The notes below the pieces were generated by a model. It was not told where the DNA came from and searched no databases. It saw nothing but the letters and a program-made list of their open reading frames with translations. From positions 26,242,294-26,306,293 of the forward strand of contig NC_081844.1 in NCBI RefSeq assembly GCF_963259705.1: DNA of 64,000 nucleotides, in the 5' to 3' direction. The stretch is from Myotis daubentonii. Taxonomy: Eukaryota > Chordata > Mammalia > Chiroptera > Vespertilionidae. The position numbers were made by a program, and so were the translations under genes. Below are positions 33,485 through 44,989 of this stretch, piece by piece (position 1 is the first letter of the stretch; every line of letters begins with the position of its first letter).

Positions 33485-33700
33485 ATAATATATATATTTT
33501 ATTTCACAGAGGAAGGGAGACAGAAAGAGCAATAGATACATCAATGATGAGAATCATTTACTGGCTGCCTCCTGCACGTTGCACACTGGGGATAAAGCTT
33601 GCAACGTGGGCATATGTCCCAACTGGAAGTCGAACCGTGACTTCCTGGTTCATAGGTCGATGCTCAACCACAGACCATGCTGCCTGGGTCACTGTTATTT
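33485..33700 (-). mobile_element. Old Ves-family SINE
   Basis: Minus-strand copy with diverged head (GACCCAGGCAGCATGGTC) and tail TTTTATTTCACAGAGG on the plus strand. Confidence 0.75.
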
Positions 33701-33782
33701 TTAACAACATTTTAGTGAATAGGCCAAATGTTGGAGAAAACACTGAAGCAATTTTACCAACGTAAATAGTATTACATATCTA

Positions 33783-34216
33783 TGGGGCACGGCTACAGTG
33801 CTTTGGACAGGTTCAAGCCTTGGACTAATGAAAGGGCACAGTCCTCTTGTGTCCACGTGCAAGTCCGAGCTGGAGGGCAGAGCACTCCCAGCATAATTAT
33901 AGCCAACAGCTATGGTTGTAAGCTTGAACCTATGGTCCGAACATGTGGCCCCATGTGCCTTGTGCTAGAGTTCAGGTGCATGTAGTTGAGTATGGTTGGA
34001 ACTCACGAGAATGCTGTAAACAACTTGATCACGCCCCTACTTTGCCTCGTGGCATCTGCTATAAAATAAAGACACGGCTTGTGGGTGCTGCCGCTGTCTC
34101 CTCAGCAGAGAGCAACATCCCACCGAGACCCAGCTTTCATTCTCTTGTCTGTCTTTTCTCAATCCTTTCATCACCCCCACTCAGGATCACCCTTGGCTGT
34201 GCTGGCGCGGCCCACA
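33783..34216 (+). mobile_element. Solo LTR, class II (ERVK-like)
   Basis: 434 bp, TGGGGCACGG to CGCGGCCCACA, bracketed by perfect 6-bp duplications TATCTA (33777-33782 and 34217-34222). TATAAAATAAAGACACGG gives overlapping TATA-like and polyadenylation signals, followed by a CT-rich U5. Confidence 0.85.
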
Positions 34217-35059
34217 TATCTACAACGATAGTCTTCATATTTAAATCTAAGAGTCACTGCTGGTCAACAATGTTCAGCGAATGATTAGCACATGATCCCA
34301 CTGCATCATGGACCTCATATAGTGATATGATCACAGTAATATTTCTATTAATTTATTAATCCAAATTAGTCTTTAATGTCTCAACTTTGCATTTTTCGAG
34401 GTCACTCATTTTACTTTGTGCCAGCAGGGTAACTCAGTTAAATCTAGGCATAAATATGTTTCCCCTAAAAATGTTGCAATATACTTAAGAAAAGATTTTT
34501 TGCAATTATGCTATCACTTCGTACACTGTAAAATAGGGCACTGAATTCTAGTAATCTGCTTTGGATCCATCTAAGAAAGGAGACTCAAAAAATCCTTGCA
34601 TTCCTACCATGCCTGCCTAAATTCAAAACATCCCATTGTTCTCCAAAGTCAGTTCCCTGGGGATGAGAGCCACAGGTCTGCCCATGGGACATTGGTGGCT
34701 GGCCTGCCTGTTGTAGCTGCTCCAGGTCCCACAACCCTTCAGAGCCAAGGCAGGGGACCCACAAGAAGGGTAGATTCGCCCCATGTGTCCAGGCAGGATA
34801 GAGTGGAGCTCAGTGGCCAGGATGCGCATGGAACCAGGACTGAGAGGCCAGGTGCAGGTCAGGTGAAGGGCTCAGTTCCCAAAGCAGTTGCGCACTCCAC
34901 ATAGATTGGCCACCTCCCTGGGCCCGGGCATCCCAGCAGCCACCACACAGCAGCTGACCCCAGTGGAGACCTGGGAAAATAAGGTGGAAGCTGGCTGGAT
35001 GGGTACTCCATCCCACCCTGGTGTCTCCTCCTACAACCCCAGGGCCCAGGTCAGCCCCT
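34217..35059. other. Unrecognised sequence between duplication units
   Basis: 34217-34590 is AT-rich. 34600-35059 is GC-rich with two antisense frames of about 100 codons that lack domains. The second part ends abruptly where degenerate zinc fingers of unit B begin. Confidence 0.45.
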
Positions 35060-35467
35060 CTCATGAGGCTTATTTCCATCATGTCTTCTTTTATGTCTTC
35101 CAAGATGTGTGATACAACTGAAGGTTTCCCAAATTGCTTACATCATAAGGTTTCCCCCAAGTATGTGTTCTTCCATGCTTTCTAAGAGACTTGGAGAAAG
35201 TGAAAGCTTTACAACAATCCTTTCATTCATAGAGTTTTTCTCCACTGTGTGTGCTTAAATGTCTGGGTGTGTGCAGAAGGCAACCAATTGATGTGTTTCT
35301 GTCACATCAATATTGCTCTGTCTTTTTCTCTAATTTCCACTCTCTCAAAGGAAAAATATCCTCAGGTGAGGATAAAAAAAAAAAAAGAAAAAGAATTAGG
35401 ATGGTCAAAGGCTTGTCTACAATCTTTACACAATAGGGCTTATTTTCAGTGTGAGTTCCTTCATTCA
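35060..35467 (-). pseudogene. Degenerate zinc-finger units downstream of the gene B stop codon
   Basis: Minus-strand finger signatures continue past the stop at 35468 (for example the complements of GAAGGTTTCCCAAATTGC and GAAAGCTTTACAACAATCC), split by a SINE remnant. They are out of frame and probably now 3' UTR. They show that the ancestral array was longer. Confidence 0.7.
35262..35380 (+). mobile_element. SINE remnant shared with unit A
   Basis: Distal Ves half (GTGTGCAGAAGGCAACC, TTTCTGTCACATCAATATTG), matching 10656-10765. Confidence 0.65.
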
Positions 35468-37346
35468 TTATGATTTCTCTACACTATGGGTATTTTTGTG
35501 AATTTGAAGGGAACTGGAATGAAGAAAGTCATCCCCACATTGCTTACATTCATAGGGTTTTTCCTTATTATGAGTTCTTTCATGACATCGGAGGGAAGTT
35601 GAATAAGAGAAAGCTTTACCACAATGGTTACACTCATAGGGTTTTTCCCCAGTATGCATTCTTTCATGATTTCTAAGGAAAGAGGGATAAAGGAACGTTT
35701 TACCACATTCCTTGCATTCATGAGGCTTCTTTCCATAATGAGTTTTTTCATGTTCTCTAAGACATTTGGTAGAAAAAAAGGCTTTCTCACATTCCTTACA
35801 TTCATAGGGTTTCTCCCCAGTGTGCATTCTTTCATGATTTCGAAGAGAAGCGGAATATCTGAAAGTTTTCCTACATTGCTTACATTCATAGGGTTTCTCC
35901 CCAGAATGCATTTTTTCATGATTTCTAAGAGATGTGGAAAAACTAAAATGTTTACCACATTGCTGACATACATAGGGCTTTTTCCCAGTATGTATTCTTT
36001 CATGACTTCGACAGGACTTTGGATACCTGAAGGCTTTTCCACATTGCTTACATTCATATGGTTTTTCCCCAGTATGAGTTCTTTCATGATCTCGGAGGGA
36101 ATCTGGATAAGAGAAACCTTTACCGCAATGCTCACATTCATAGGGTTTTACCCCAGTATGAATTCTTTCATGACGTTGGAGGTCACCTAGATCAAAGAAA
36201 GTTTTGCCACAATGCTCACATTTATAGAGTTTTTCCCCAGTATGAATTCTTTCATGACGTCGGAGGGAAGATTGGATATTGAAAACTTTACCACATTGAT
36301 TACATTCATAGGGTTTTGTCCCAATATGAGTTCTTTCATGTTTTCTCAGGGCATAGGCATGACAGAATGTTTTACCACATTCTTTACATCCATGAGGCTT
36401 CTTTCCGTCATGCCTTCTTTTATGTCTTGCAAGAGAGCTGGGAAAACTGAAGGCTTTCCCACATTGGTTACATTCATAGGGTTTCCCCCCACTATGAGTT
36501 ATTTTATGATATTGGAGGGAAGTTGAATAAGAGAAAACTTTACCACAAAGCTTACATTCATAGGGTTTTTCCTGGGTATGAATTATTTCATGAATTCTAA
36601 GGAAAGAGGGATAAGAAAATGTTTTACCACATTCCTTACATTCATGAGGCTTCTTTCTGTCATGACTTCTTTTATGTGTTTCAAGAGAGCTGAGCCAACT
36701 GAAGATTTTCCCACATTCCTTATATTCATCAGGTTTCTCACCAGGATGTGTTCTTTCAGGATTTCTAAGAGAAGTGGAACTGAAAGCTTTGCCAGATTTC
36801 TTACATTGATAGGGCTTTTCTGCAGTGTGTGTTCTTTCATTTTCTCCAGAGTACTTGGAAGAACTGAAAGCTTTGCCAAATTGCTTACTCTGATATGGTT
36901 TCTCTCCACTATGAGTATTTTTGTGAAGTTTAAAGTAACTGAGATGACTAAAGCCTTTCCCACATTGCTTACACTCATACAGTTTCCCAGGAATATGCAT
37001 TCTTTCATGATTTCTAAGGGAAGCTGAATAGTGAAAAGCTTTCCCACTGGGACTGCCTTCATGTCTTTGAATATGTTGGTGAGGCTTGAAAGCTTTCTCA
37101 GGTTCCATACATTTATAAGAGTTTTCTTCATATTCCTGACACAGGTATAGTTTGGGTCCAATGTGAGAGCTCAGGTGGTTATTCAAGGATAAATAACGCA
37201 TGAAGATTTGCCTACACAACCTGGATTTAGGTTGTTTTATTTCAGTAGGAGTTGCCTTCTTCTCATTATGATTTGGAATCTGGCTGAAGTTTTCTCTGCA
37301 TTGACAACCATCCTTCCTTGTACAGAGTCTCTCTACCATATGACTG
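35468..37346 (-). CDS. KRAB C2H2 zinc-finger protein gene B, exon 4 (finger array)
   Basis: The largest intact frame in the window. Acceptor TTTTTACAG precedes base 37346 and the frame continues from exon 3 (CTT AG|C AGT CAT ATG). It stops at TAA 35468-35470 after about 626 codons of this exon. Exons 1-4 together give about 689 residues. Order: a spacer of about 75 residues, then degenerate units (cysteines missing in YKCMEPEKAF, GKAFHYSASLRNH, YQSKQFGKAF, YQCKKSGKAF, DEYKECGKIF), one canonical finger among them ([10 protein letters not shown]), then 14 consecutive canonical fingers from [15 protein letters not shown] to YECKQCGDDFLHSS. HTGEKPY-type linkers join them. Family knowledge: such proteins bind DNA through the fingers and recruit TRIM28 through KRAB, often to silence transposable elements. 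The DNA target is unknown. The symbol is left blank because KRAB-ZNFs are too alike to name by eye. Confidence 0.9.
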
Positions 37347-37689
37347 CTGTAAAAATCAGAACCATATTATTAATAGTGTTAACGATTTAATATTTATTAA
37401 TAGCATGACAATGACATTTTTACTGTTTTCAAGGAAAGTGCCAGGTTTCTGTACCTTCTGATTTTTGAAAGTGGATATCCTAAAACCTTTGAAATAAGCT
37501 GAATCATAGATATTATAAAAACACTTATATTCATTAATGGTACTTCTACATATTGTTTCCAAGTGTGTTTATTGTTTATACACTAAATAGTAGGTCATAT
37601 TTCAGAAAAAACATTTTGATGAGATTATTCTAAGAGTCAATAAATTTGAAACTGGGCTGATACAATTGGATTACCTGTTTTTAAGAATG

Positions 37690-37877
37690 TTTTGTTGCTC
37701 AGTGGTTCAGCATGGACCCACCCACCAAGTAGTTGCCAGTTCAATGCCCCAAAAGAAACCATGGCCAAACTTCAGACTTATTAATCCCAGTACAGGGCAT
37801 GCAGGAGGTAGCCAATCGATATTTCTATTTCTCCCTCTCATCTCCATATATTAAAATCAATAAAAATATATTTTCAC
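37690..37877 (+). mobile_element. Old Ves-family SINE, shared
   Basis: Partner of 14070-14262. The head is damaged here (TTTTGTTGCTCAGTGGTTCAG). Confidence 0.7.
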
Positions 37878-38085
37878 ACCATCAGCGTGGCTCAGTGGTT
37901 GAGCGCCGACCTCTGAACCAGGAGGTCACAGTTCGATTCCCAGTCAGGGCACATGTCCAGGTTCTTGGCTTGATTATGAGTGTGGGACGTACAGGAGGCA
38001 GCCTTCAATAATTCTCTCTCATCATAGATGTCTGTCTCTCTTTCTCCCTCTCCCTACCTCTCTGAAATAAATTTTAAAAATTAAA
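37878..38085 (+). mobile_element. Old Ves-family SINE, shared
   Basis: Partner of 14263-14460. Head CACCATCAGCGTGGCTCAGTG, B-box-like CAGTTCGATTCCC. Confidence 0.8.
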
Positions 38086-38164
38086 TATATAAATAAATAT
38101 GTAAAAACATGTGTAAAAAAACACAAAGGTGCTCTTAATGCTTTCTCATGTCAATGCGACTCAC

Positions 38165-38225
38165 CTAAGATTCATCTCATGATTTTCATACTGATCTTCA
38201 CTGAGATGGCCTTCACATTTTTCTT
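38165..38225 (-). CDS. Gene B exon 3 (61-bp linker exon)
   Basis: Acceptor TTTTAG at 38226 and donor CTTAG|GTGAGT at 38165. In frame it encodes EEKCEGHLSEDQYENHEMNL plus two bases completed by exon 4. It occupies the place of the short exon that links KRAB-A to the finger exon in this subfamily. There is no full KRAB-B consensus. Length and phases match the gene A copy exactly. Confidence 0.85.
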
Positions 38226-38419
38226 CTAAAATACATGCTAGAAAAAGCATTATAAATTATTAAATAATATAAAAAATGGTTAGGTTTTAGATACACAATG
38301 AGCTGTGATCATTCCTAATTTAATTACCAATGTATTCCCTTTCGATATTTCAGTTCTTGAAACAGCATTGATGAGCAAGCAACACTAGTTTTCTAATTCA
38401 CTAAATAAGTAACAAGTTG

Positions 38420-38769
<350 letters not shown>

Positions 38770-38856
38770 CTAAAACATCCCACATATGCATGTAGGAGAA
38801 TGGGTGAGACAGACAGCACTGGGGATCTATACATAATTCATAAGAAGTTCACATAG

Positions 38857-39310
38857 GCCCTAAAGTGTTTGGCTCAATGGATAGAGCGTCGGCCTGCAGA
38901 GTGAAGGGTCCCAGGTTCGATTCCGGTCAAGGGCATGTACCTTGGTTGCAGGAACATCCCCAGTAGGGGGTGTGCAGGAGGCAGCTAATCAATACTTTTC
39001 TCTCATCAAAGTTTCTGACTCTTTTTTAAAATATATATATATATTATTGATATTTACAGAGAGGAAGGGAGAGGGATAGAGAGATAGAAACATCGATGAG
39101 AGAGAAACATCCATCAGCTACCTCTTGCACACCCCCTACTGGGGATATGCCCACAACCCAGGTACATGCCCTTGACCAGAATTGAACCTGGGACCCTTGA
39201 GTCTGCAGGCCGATGCTCTATCCACTGAGCCAAACTGGTTAGGGCTGTTTCTGACTCTATCCCTCTCCCTTCCTCTCTGTACAAAATCAATAAAATATTT
39301 TTTTTTTTAA
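38857..39310 (+). mobile_element. Ves SINE, unit B only, split by another SINE
   Basis: Target duplication AAGAAGTTCACATAGG on both sides. The unit A site near 15240 has one copy and no SINE. A minus-strand Ves occupies 39023-39246. Confidence 0.9.
39023..39246 (-). mobile_element. Ves SINE nested in a Ves SINE
   Basis: Perfect GTTTCTGACTCT duplications (39011-39022, 39247-39258). Opposite orientation to its host. Confidence 0.95.
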
Positions 39311-39633
39311 AAAGAAGTTCACATAGGACATGTGGTCCCCAACGTTCAGTCTACCACTTGATTGTAAGACCATTATTTATTTGCCACACTCCCTCCCTCA
39401 TGAACACATGAAATTTATTGATATTATTTTATTGTGATCACTTCAAGTCTTCATTGTTCTCTAATGTCAGGGTAAAGAGCACCTTGAACAACTTCTATAT
39501 TAATAAATTAAAATACTTCTATTTTAAGCGCATCGATTCCTTGTGAGAAGACTCATCTCCATTATAACCACCATTTGATGCAGCAGTCCATGAAGCATAC
39601 TGTCATGTCTGCCTAAAGTTTTAATGACTATTG

Positions 39634-40107
39634 TAGGGAGCGCCCGAGCCAAGGGTCATCAGCTGAATCAGCAAAGCCATGTCCTGGAGACATACCTCGC
39701 CAAGGGCAGGGATGTCATCAGTCCTGACCTTTAGCTCAGGCGCCAGGGGGTGGGTGTAATATCTATGTTCGGCCAGGCGCCAGGTGGGGATGCAATTATC
39801 AGGGTCCAGTGAGGCCTGAGGATTATGAGAAGCCACAAGAATGAAGAATTGCAGCTTGATCATTTACCATGACTTCACATAATTTCCTTTGTCTTAAACT
39901 GTAGTAACACTTTCTGGTATCCCTGCTGTATATAATAAACATGCTGCACTATCTCGAGTCACTCACTGTCTCTCCATCCGAGAATAGTGTCCCACCTGGT
40001 CTCAGCTCTCCCTACTGTCTCTTTCTTTTTCTCAACACCCAGTCGCCTCTACTCAGGACTTATCCACTCTCTAGCCGTGATGGTCTCGGCCAAGAGAGAA
40101 GACTCAT
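39634..40107 (+). mobile_element. Solo LTR, class II-like, unit B only
   Basis: Begins TGTAGGGAGCGCCCGAGCC. Contains TATATAATAAACATGC, then CT-rich U5, and ends near GAAGACTCA. Flanking GACTAT and AACTAT are a near-perfect 6-bp duplication. Unit A (about 15790) reads TTAATGACTGTGAATAC with no insert. Confidence 0.75.
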
Positions 40108-41203
40108 AACTATGAATACAACAAGGGCCTGGTAGCTTTCTCTTCTATTCTCATCACCAACAGGCAGTGTGTGGAAATTCAACTTGGAAGAAAATGTACT
40201 TGGCCATATTGTCCTGAAGTACTCCAGATTCTTAGAAGTAGTCAGATGCACCTGAATGAATGAAAATATTCTTGTGGAGGAGAATGAATGATCATTTATT
40301 TTTATATTATTTGTTAGTAACTCAGTTTGACCTTCTTTTGCCTCTCTCATTTCATGGAGATAGGACGTTAGAGTTAGAGCTCAGGCATGAGCAAGACAGG
40401 GCAACTTAGCCCTTTACAAAAGTCCTACTCTTGAGCCTGAGGGTTACTTCATACTGATTTTTAGGACACATAGACACATATATTGAAATCATAAGATCAC
40501 ACTCAAAAGAAGTCTTTCCGGCAGAATTGTGACACTCTAACAGGGGCCTGGACCTTGAGGAACAATTTAAGACTTGGCATGTGCAAGGCCCTTTATTGAA
40601 ATCTGCAATATTTTCATGTTGAAGTGGCACATGATTCCAATATACATAAGGGGTCTTGGGGGTACTGAAAATATCAGGCAGAGAACTGTAAAATTTGTCT
40701 AAACACTATGTTCCACACCTGAAACTAATATAAAATAGAATTAAATGTAAACTGTAATTATAATGTAAACTATAAGCAGCAGCATATATGGTGTTTATGG
40801 ATAGGAAAAATGAAAATCATTAAAATGTCCATACTATGCAAAGCAATCTATAGATTTAATGCAATTCCTATCGAGATACCAATGGTGTATTTCACATAAC
40901 TAGTACAAATATTCAACAATTTTATATGGAACGACAAAACACCCTGAATAGCAACAGCAATCTTGAGGAAGAACAAATGTGGATGAATCAAACTATCTAA
41001 TATCCAACGGTACTACAAGGCTATAGTAATCAAAACAGTATGGTCCAGGCATAACAACAGCATACAAATCATTGGAACGGAACAGAGAGCCCAGAAATAA
41101 ACCCATGCCTTTATGGTCATGGAATATTTGACAAAGGAGGCAAGAATACACAATAAAGTAAAGATAGTATATTCAATAAATGATGCTAAGAAAATGCAAA
41201 AGA

Positions 41204-41348
41204 AGAAGGAGGAGGAGGAGGAGGAGGAGGAGGAGGAGGAGGAGGAGGAGGAGGAGAAGAAGGAGAAGGAGAAGGAGAAGGAGAAGGAGAAGGAGAAGGA
41301 GAAGAAGAAGAAGAAGAAGAAGAAGAAGAAGAAGAAGAAGAAGAAGAA
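41204..41348 (+). repeat. Homopurine (GGA/GAA)n tract, about 145 bp
   Basis: Pure purine on the plus strand, moving from GGA repeats to GGAGAA to GAA repeats, within L1 sequence. It generates a 136-codon glutamate/lysine frame and an antisense serine/phenylalanine frame, both artefacts of the repeat. Confidence 0.95.
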
Positions 41349-41675
41349 ACTAGAACAGCAACTTACACCATACACAAGAATAAAAGACTTAAATGTGAGA
41401 CTCAAAACCATAAAAATCCTAGCCGAAAAAACTGGCAATAAAATAGTGGACATTTCTCCTAGCAATACTTCTTCTGATATGTCTCCATGGGAAAAAGAAA
41501 AAAAAGAAAAAATAAACAAATGAGACTGCATCAAACGAAAAGAAAACCATCAAGAAAATAAAAAGGCAAACAACTCAGTGGGAGAACATATTCACCAATG
41601 ACACCCCTGGTAAAGGGGTTATTACCCAAAATTTATAAAGAATTTATACAACCCAACACCAAAAAAATAATTTTA

Positions 41676-41832
41676 AAAAGGTGGTGGGTTTAGTTCCCGA
41701 TTAGGGTACATGCCCCAGTTTTGTGTTTGATTCCCAATTGAGGTGTGAATAGGAGTCATCCAATAGATGTTTTTTTTTTCTCTCTCGCTCTCTCCCACCC
41801 TAGCTATCTCTCCAAAATCAGTAAAAAACGTA
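41676..41832 (+). mobile_element. SINE fragment inside L1
   Basis: Old Ves-like sequence (GTTCCCGATTAGGGTACATG, GATTCCCAATTGAGG) with a pyrimidine tract and AATCAGTAAAAA tail; head missing. Confidence 0.6.
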
Positions 41833-42715
41833 CCTGCCGGTGCGGATTTAAAAACATGAAATAAAAAACAACAAAGAAAATAGCTTATGTATTTTTTTAA
41901 AAAAGGGCAAAGGACATGGATAAATACTTCCCCAAAGAGAACATACAGATGGCCAATACACATATGAAAAATGCAAATTAAAACCACACTGAAAAATCAC
42001 CTCACACCGGTCAGAATGGCTATCATCAATAAACGCCCAAATGACAAGTGTCACCACGGAGTTTCCTCTAAACTTAAAAATACAACTGGCTCCTGACCCA
42101 GTGACTTCACTTCTGGGATTATACTGAAGAAATTCAAAGCACTAATTCAAAAGAAAATAGGCCCCCTGCGTGCATTGCAGCATTATTTACAACAGCCCGG
42201 ATTTGGAAGAAGCTCAAGTGCCCATCAGTAGGCGAGTGGATAAAAAAGCCATGGTCCAACTCAACTGAGTATTACTCAGCCATAAAGGTGAAGGAAATCT
42301 TACCCTCTGTGACAGCACGGATGGACCCGGAGAGCATTATGCGAAGTGAATAAACCAGCAAGAAAAACACAAATATCACTTGATTTCATTTACCTGTGGA
42401 ATCTAAGGAAGAAAAAAAGCTAACAAAGTATAAAAAGACTCAGATATAGAGAACAGACTGACAGCTGTCAGAAGGGAGACTGGATGAAAACGGGGGGGGG
42501 GGGGGATTAAGCAACACAGACTCTGACAACAGCATGGGGATTACCAGGGGAAAAGGGGGTGTGCAGAGGTAGAAGGGGGGAAAGGGGAGGATTAAATGGT
42601 GATGGAAGGAGACTTTGGGTGGGGAACACACAATACAATGTACACATGAGGTGTTATAAAATTGTACACTTGAGTCTTATATAATTTTCCTAGCCAATGT
42701 CATCCCAATAGGTTA

Positions 42716-43005
42716 AAAAATTTTTCAATCTGAAAATATAAAACTTACAAAAGTGATTTTCTCCAAGAACCTGATGCTACTCTAGAGGCTCTTCTCCCAA
42801 CTGGTCTCATTTCTGAGCTGTCCTGTGAGTTCCAGCAGCAGCAGGACAGTCTATCCCAGGCATAGGACCCGCCCAACAGCATAATTCCCCTAATGCTGCT
42901 CCCAGAGAGACATCATACCCACTGATGTCTATGTGTAGGGGACAGAGAAAAGGTTCCCACTCACCACTTGCAATGCCAGAAAAACCAATGATCTATTCAG
43001 TAAAG
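42716..43005. other. Unrecognised intronic sequence
   Basis: Between the L1 3' UTR and a hAT element; no repeat or exon identified. Confidence 0.4.
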
Positions 43006-43667
43006 CAGTGGTCGGCAAACTCATTAGTCAACAGAGCCAAATATCAACAGTACACGATTGAAATTTCTTTTGAGAGCCACATTTTTTAAACTTAAACTAT
43101 ATAGGTAGGTACATTCAACTTTAAATTCACGGTTTTCGTCTTCTGTTTTTCTTTGCTTCTTCTTTGTAGCCATCTCAAACAGGGCACCTAAAAAAATGTT
43201 TCATTTTATAATAATAAAGCCGCCAACACAAAAGAATTACAATTCTTAAATTGATGACAAAAATACCTGTAGGATTTGCAGCTGGTTGGAAAAACACAGG
43301 TAACTTTATGCTTCGAGTAGGTACTTTTGCCACCCGCGCGCGATTTGCTGACACGACTAGCACTAACCACTGCACAATGAGACTGCTGACTGACTGGCTC
43401 ACTCACCTCGTCCATGAATCGCGTGCGCCTCCCCCACGCTGCGTATCCCACGGCCCGCCTGCGCCGCGTCTCCCCTCGCCCGACCGACCGACACCCGCCA
43501 TTTCTTCAAAATAGACTCGCCCAGGCCGAAATGGACTTTTGTGCACAGGCCACGAAGTTTCAATCGCACTGTACGTGCACGCCCGCACGTGGTATTTTGT
43601 GGAAAAGCCACACTCAAGGGGCCAAAGAGCCACATGTGGCTCGCGAGTCGCGGTTTGCCGACCACTG
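43006..43667 (-). mobile_element. Internally deleted hAT transposon with start of transposase gene
   Basis: 662 bp with termini CAGTGGTCGGCAAAC and GTTTGCCGACCACTG and 8-bp duplications CAGTAAAG / CAGTAGAG. On the minus strand a GC-rich 5' leader contains a possible splice donor (GAGGTGAGTGAG). An ATG at 43173 begins MATKKKQRKTEDENREFKVE. The frame then crosses a deletion joining it to the 3' terminal region and stops. The short MITEs at 1945, 49524 and 60935 share its 5' terminal half (GTGGCTCTTTGGCCCCTTGA), so this looks like a remnant of their autonomous parent. Confidence 0.8.
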
Positions 43668-43774
43668 CAGTAGAGCAATGACAAAATAGAAAAACCTCTC
43701 TTGTCTTAGGTCCAGGGAGAGGAAGGAATAAGACGAGCTCCTGGTTGAGCTCTCATTATTTTTTCTACAGAGCT

Positions 43775-44035
43775 CGGGTTGGGAGCCTTCTTTTTGCCAA
43801 GGGCCATCTGGATAGTTATAACATCACTCATGGGCCATACAATATCATCAACTTAAAAATTAGCCTGCTATAGTTGGTCACACATTTATCTATCTATCTA
43901 TCTCTCTATCTATTTATTTATTTTTAATTGTTTTATTGCTTAAAGTGTTACAAAGAGTATTATATATGTCTCCTATTTTTTTCTCCCCTTGACGGTCACA
44001 CATTTATTTAACTGGCAGAGCCAGAGCAAATGATT
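43775..44035. mobile_element. Second hAT-derived fragment, split by an L1 tail
   Basis: GCCAAGGGCCATCTGGATAG and GGGCCATACAATATCATC resemble the terminal region of a different hAT family. It continues after the inserted L1 tail (CTGGCAGAGCCAGAGCAAAT). Confidence 0.45.
43889..43993 (-). mobile_element. L1 3' end, 105 bp, with perfect target duplication
   Basis: GGTCACACATTTA occurs at 43876-43888 and 43994-44006. The insert reads, on the minus strand, GGAGACATATATAATAC then GCAATAAAACAATTAAAAAT, an L1 3' terminus. Its A-rich tail has turned into a TAGA microsatellite. Confidence 0.8.
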
Positions 44036-44506
44036 CCAGGACCACTTTCAAGAGGTCCCAATACCATACTCTGCCTGCCAATTGCCTTGAGATGCATGAC
44101 ACTGCCCACTCTGGTACATAGAAGTGAGGCACAACAGGCTCAGCAATGCCACATGGGGCAGCACAGTTCCAGCACCATCTGCCTGGCAGCCACAGGTGAG
44201 CAAGGCTGAGAAACAGAAGACAGACCCACGCAGCTGGTAATGTTGGGATGTGCTGTTCCTGGCAGCAAGTGCAAGTGTTATGTTCACCTGCAGAGGTGTG
44301 GATGAGAGTGATGCTGGTGTGTCACATCCCTCATCCCTCGGATGAAGATTAAAAAAAAAGAAGAAGAAGAAGTGCCTGAAATCCTAAATATATTCATTCT
44401 ACATCTAGAGTTTGTCTTGCATAAAAGGGGGAAAAAAACACAAATTATTTGCTTTCACAAATGTCCTTGCTTTTTTCATCTTGTATCTTTCTCTCTTGTA
44501 ATTCTT
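44036..44506. other. Unrecognised intronic sequence
   Basis: No family assignment or coding frame supported. Confidence 0.4.
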
Positions 44507-44694
44507 TTTTAAATATATTTTATTCATTTTTTACAGAGAGGAAGGGAGAGGGATAGAGAATCAGAGACACCGATGAGAGAGAAACATCGACCCGCAGCCA
44601 AGGCACATGCCCCAGACTGGAATCGAACCTGGAACCCCCCAGCCCGCAGGCCGACGCTCCATCCACTGAGCCAAACCGGATAGGGCTCTCTTGC
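44507..44694 (-). mobile_element. Ves SINE with internal deletion
   Basis: Flanks CTCTCTTGTAA and GCTCTCTTGCAA. About 35 bp around the CTGCCTCCTGCACA region are missing. Confidence 0.85.
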
Positions 44695-44989
44695 AAACAA
44701 CTGACATTTTCATTCTCAGGGAAACGAGAGTGAAAGGGCTTCCCCAGGTGATGCATAAAGGCTCTGAAGGAAAGAAACACATCCATTGGATTCAGCTCAG
44801 ATGAGCAGCCTGCTTCCCACAGGACAGAGGAAAGCCACTTTCAGAAGGTTCCACATTCTTCACTTTCCCGGCCGAGACAGAACCCCTGGAGTGTTACAGT
44901 CCCTGGGGAAGCAGAGGAGGGACACCTGGGCAGCCACCCCAGGAATGAAGTCTGGGAGCTCCAATGCCTCCTCTCCCTGGGGAATAATG

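Larger units (their letters stand above)
40790..42715 (+). mobile_element. L1 ORF2 3' region and 3' UTR, unit B copy
   Basis: Late ORF2 (TATAGATTTAATGCAATTCC) through a 3' UTR ending TGTTATAAAATTGTACACTT and beyond. Interrupted by a homopurine tract at 41204 and a SINE at 41676. ORF2 has many stops. Unit A keeps only the first 360 bp. Confidence 0.8.

Noticed and set aside
41013..41534. 136- and 173-codon frames around 41.2 kb
   Set aside because: They are translations of the purine tract and decayed L1 ORF2, not genes.
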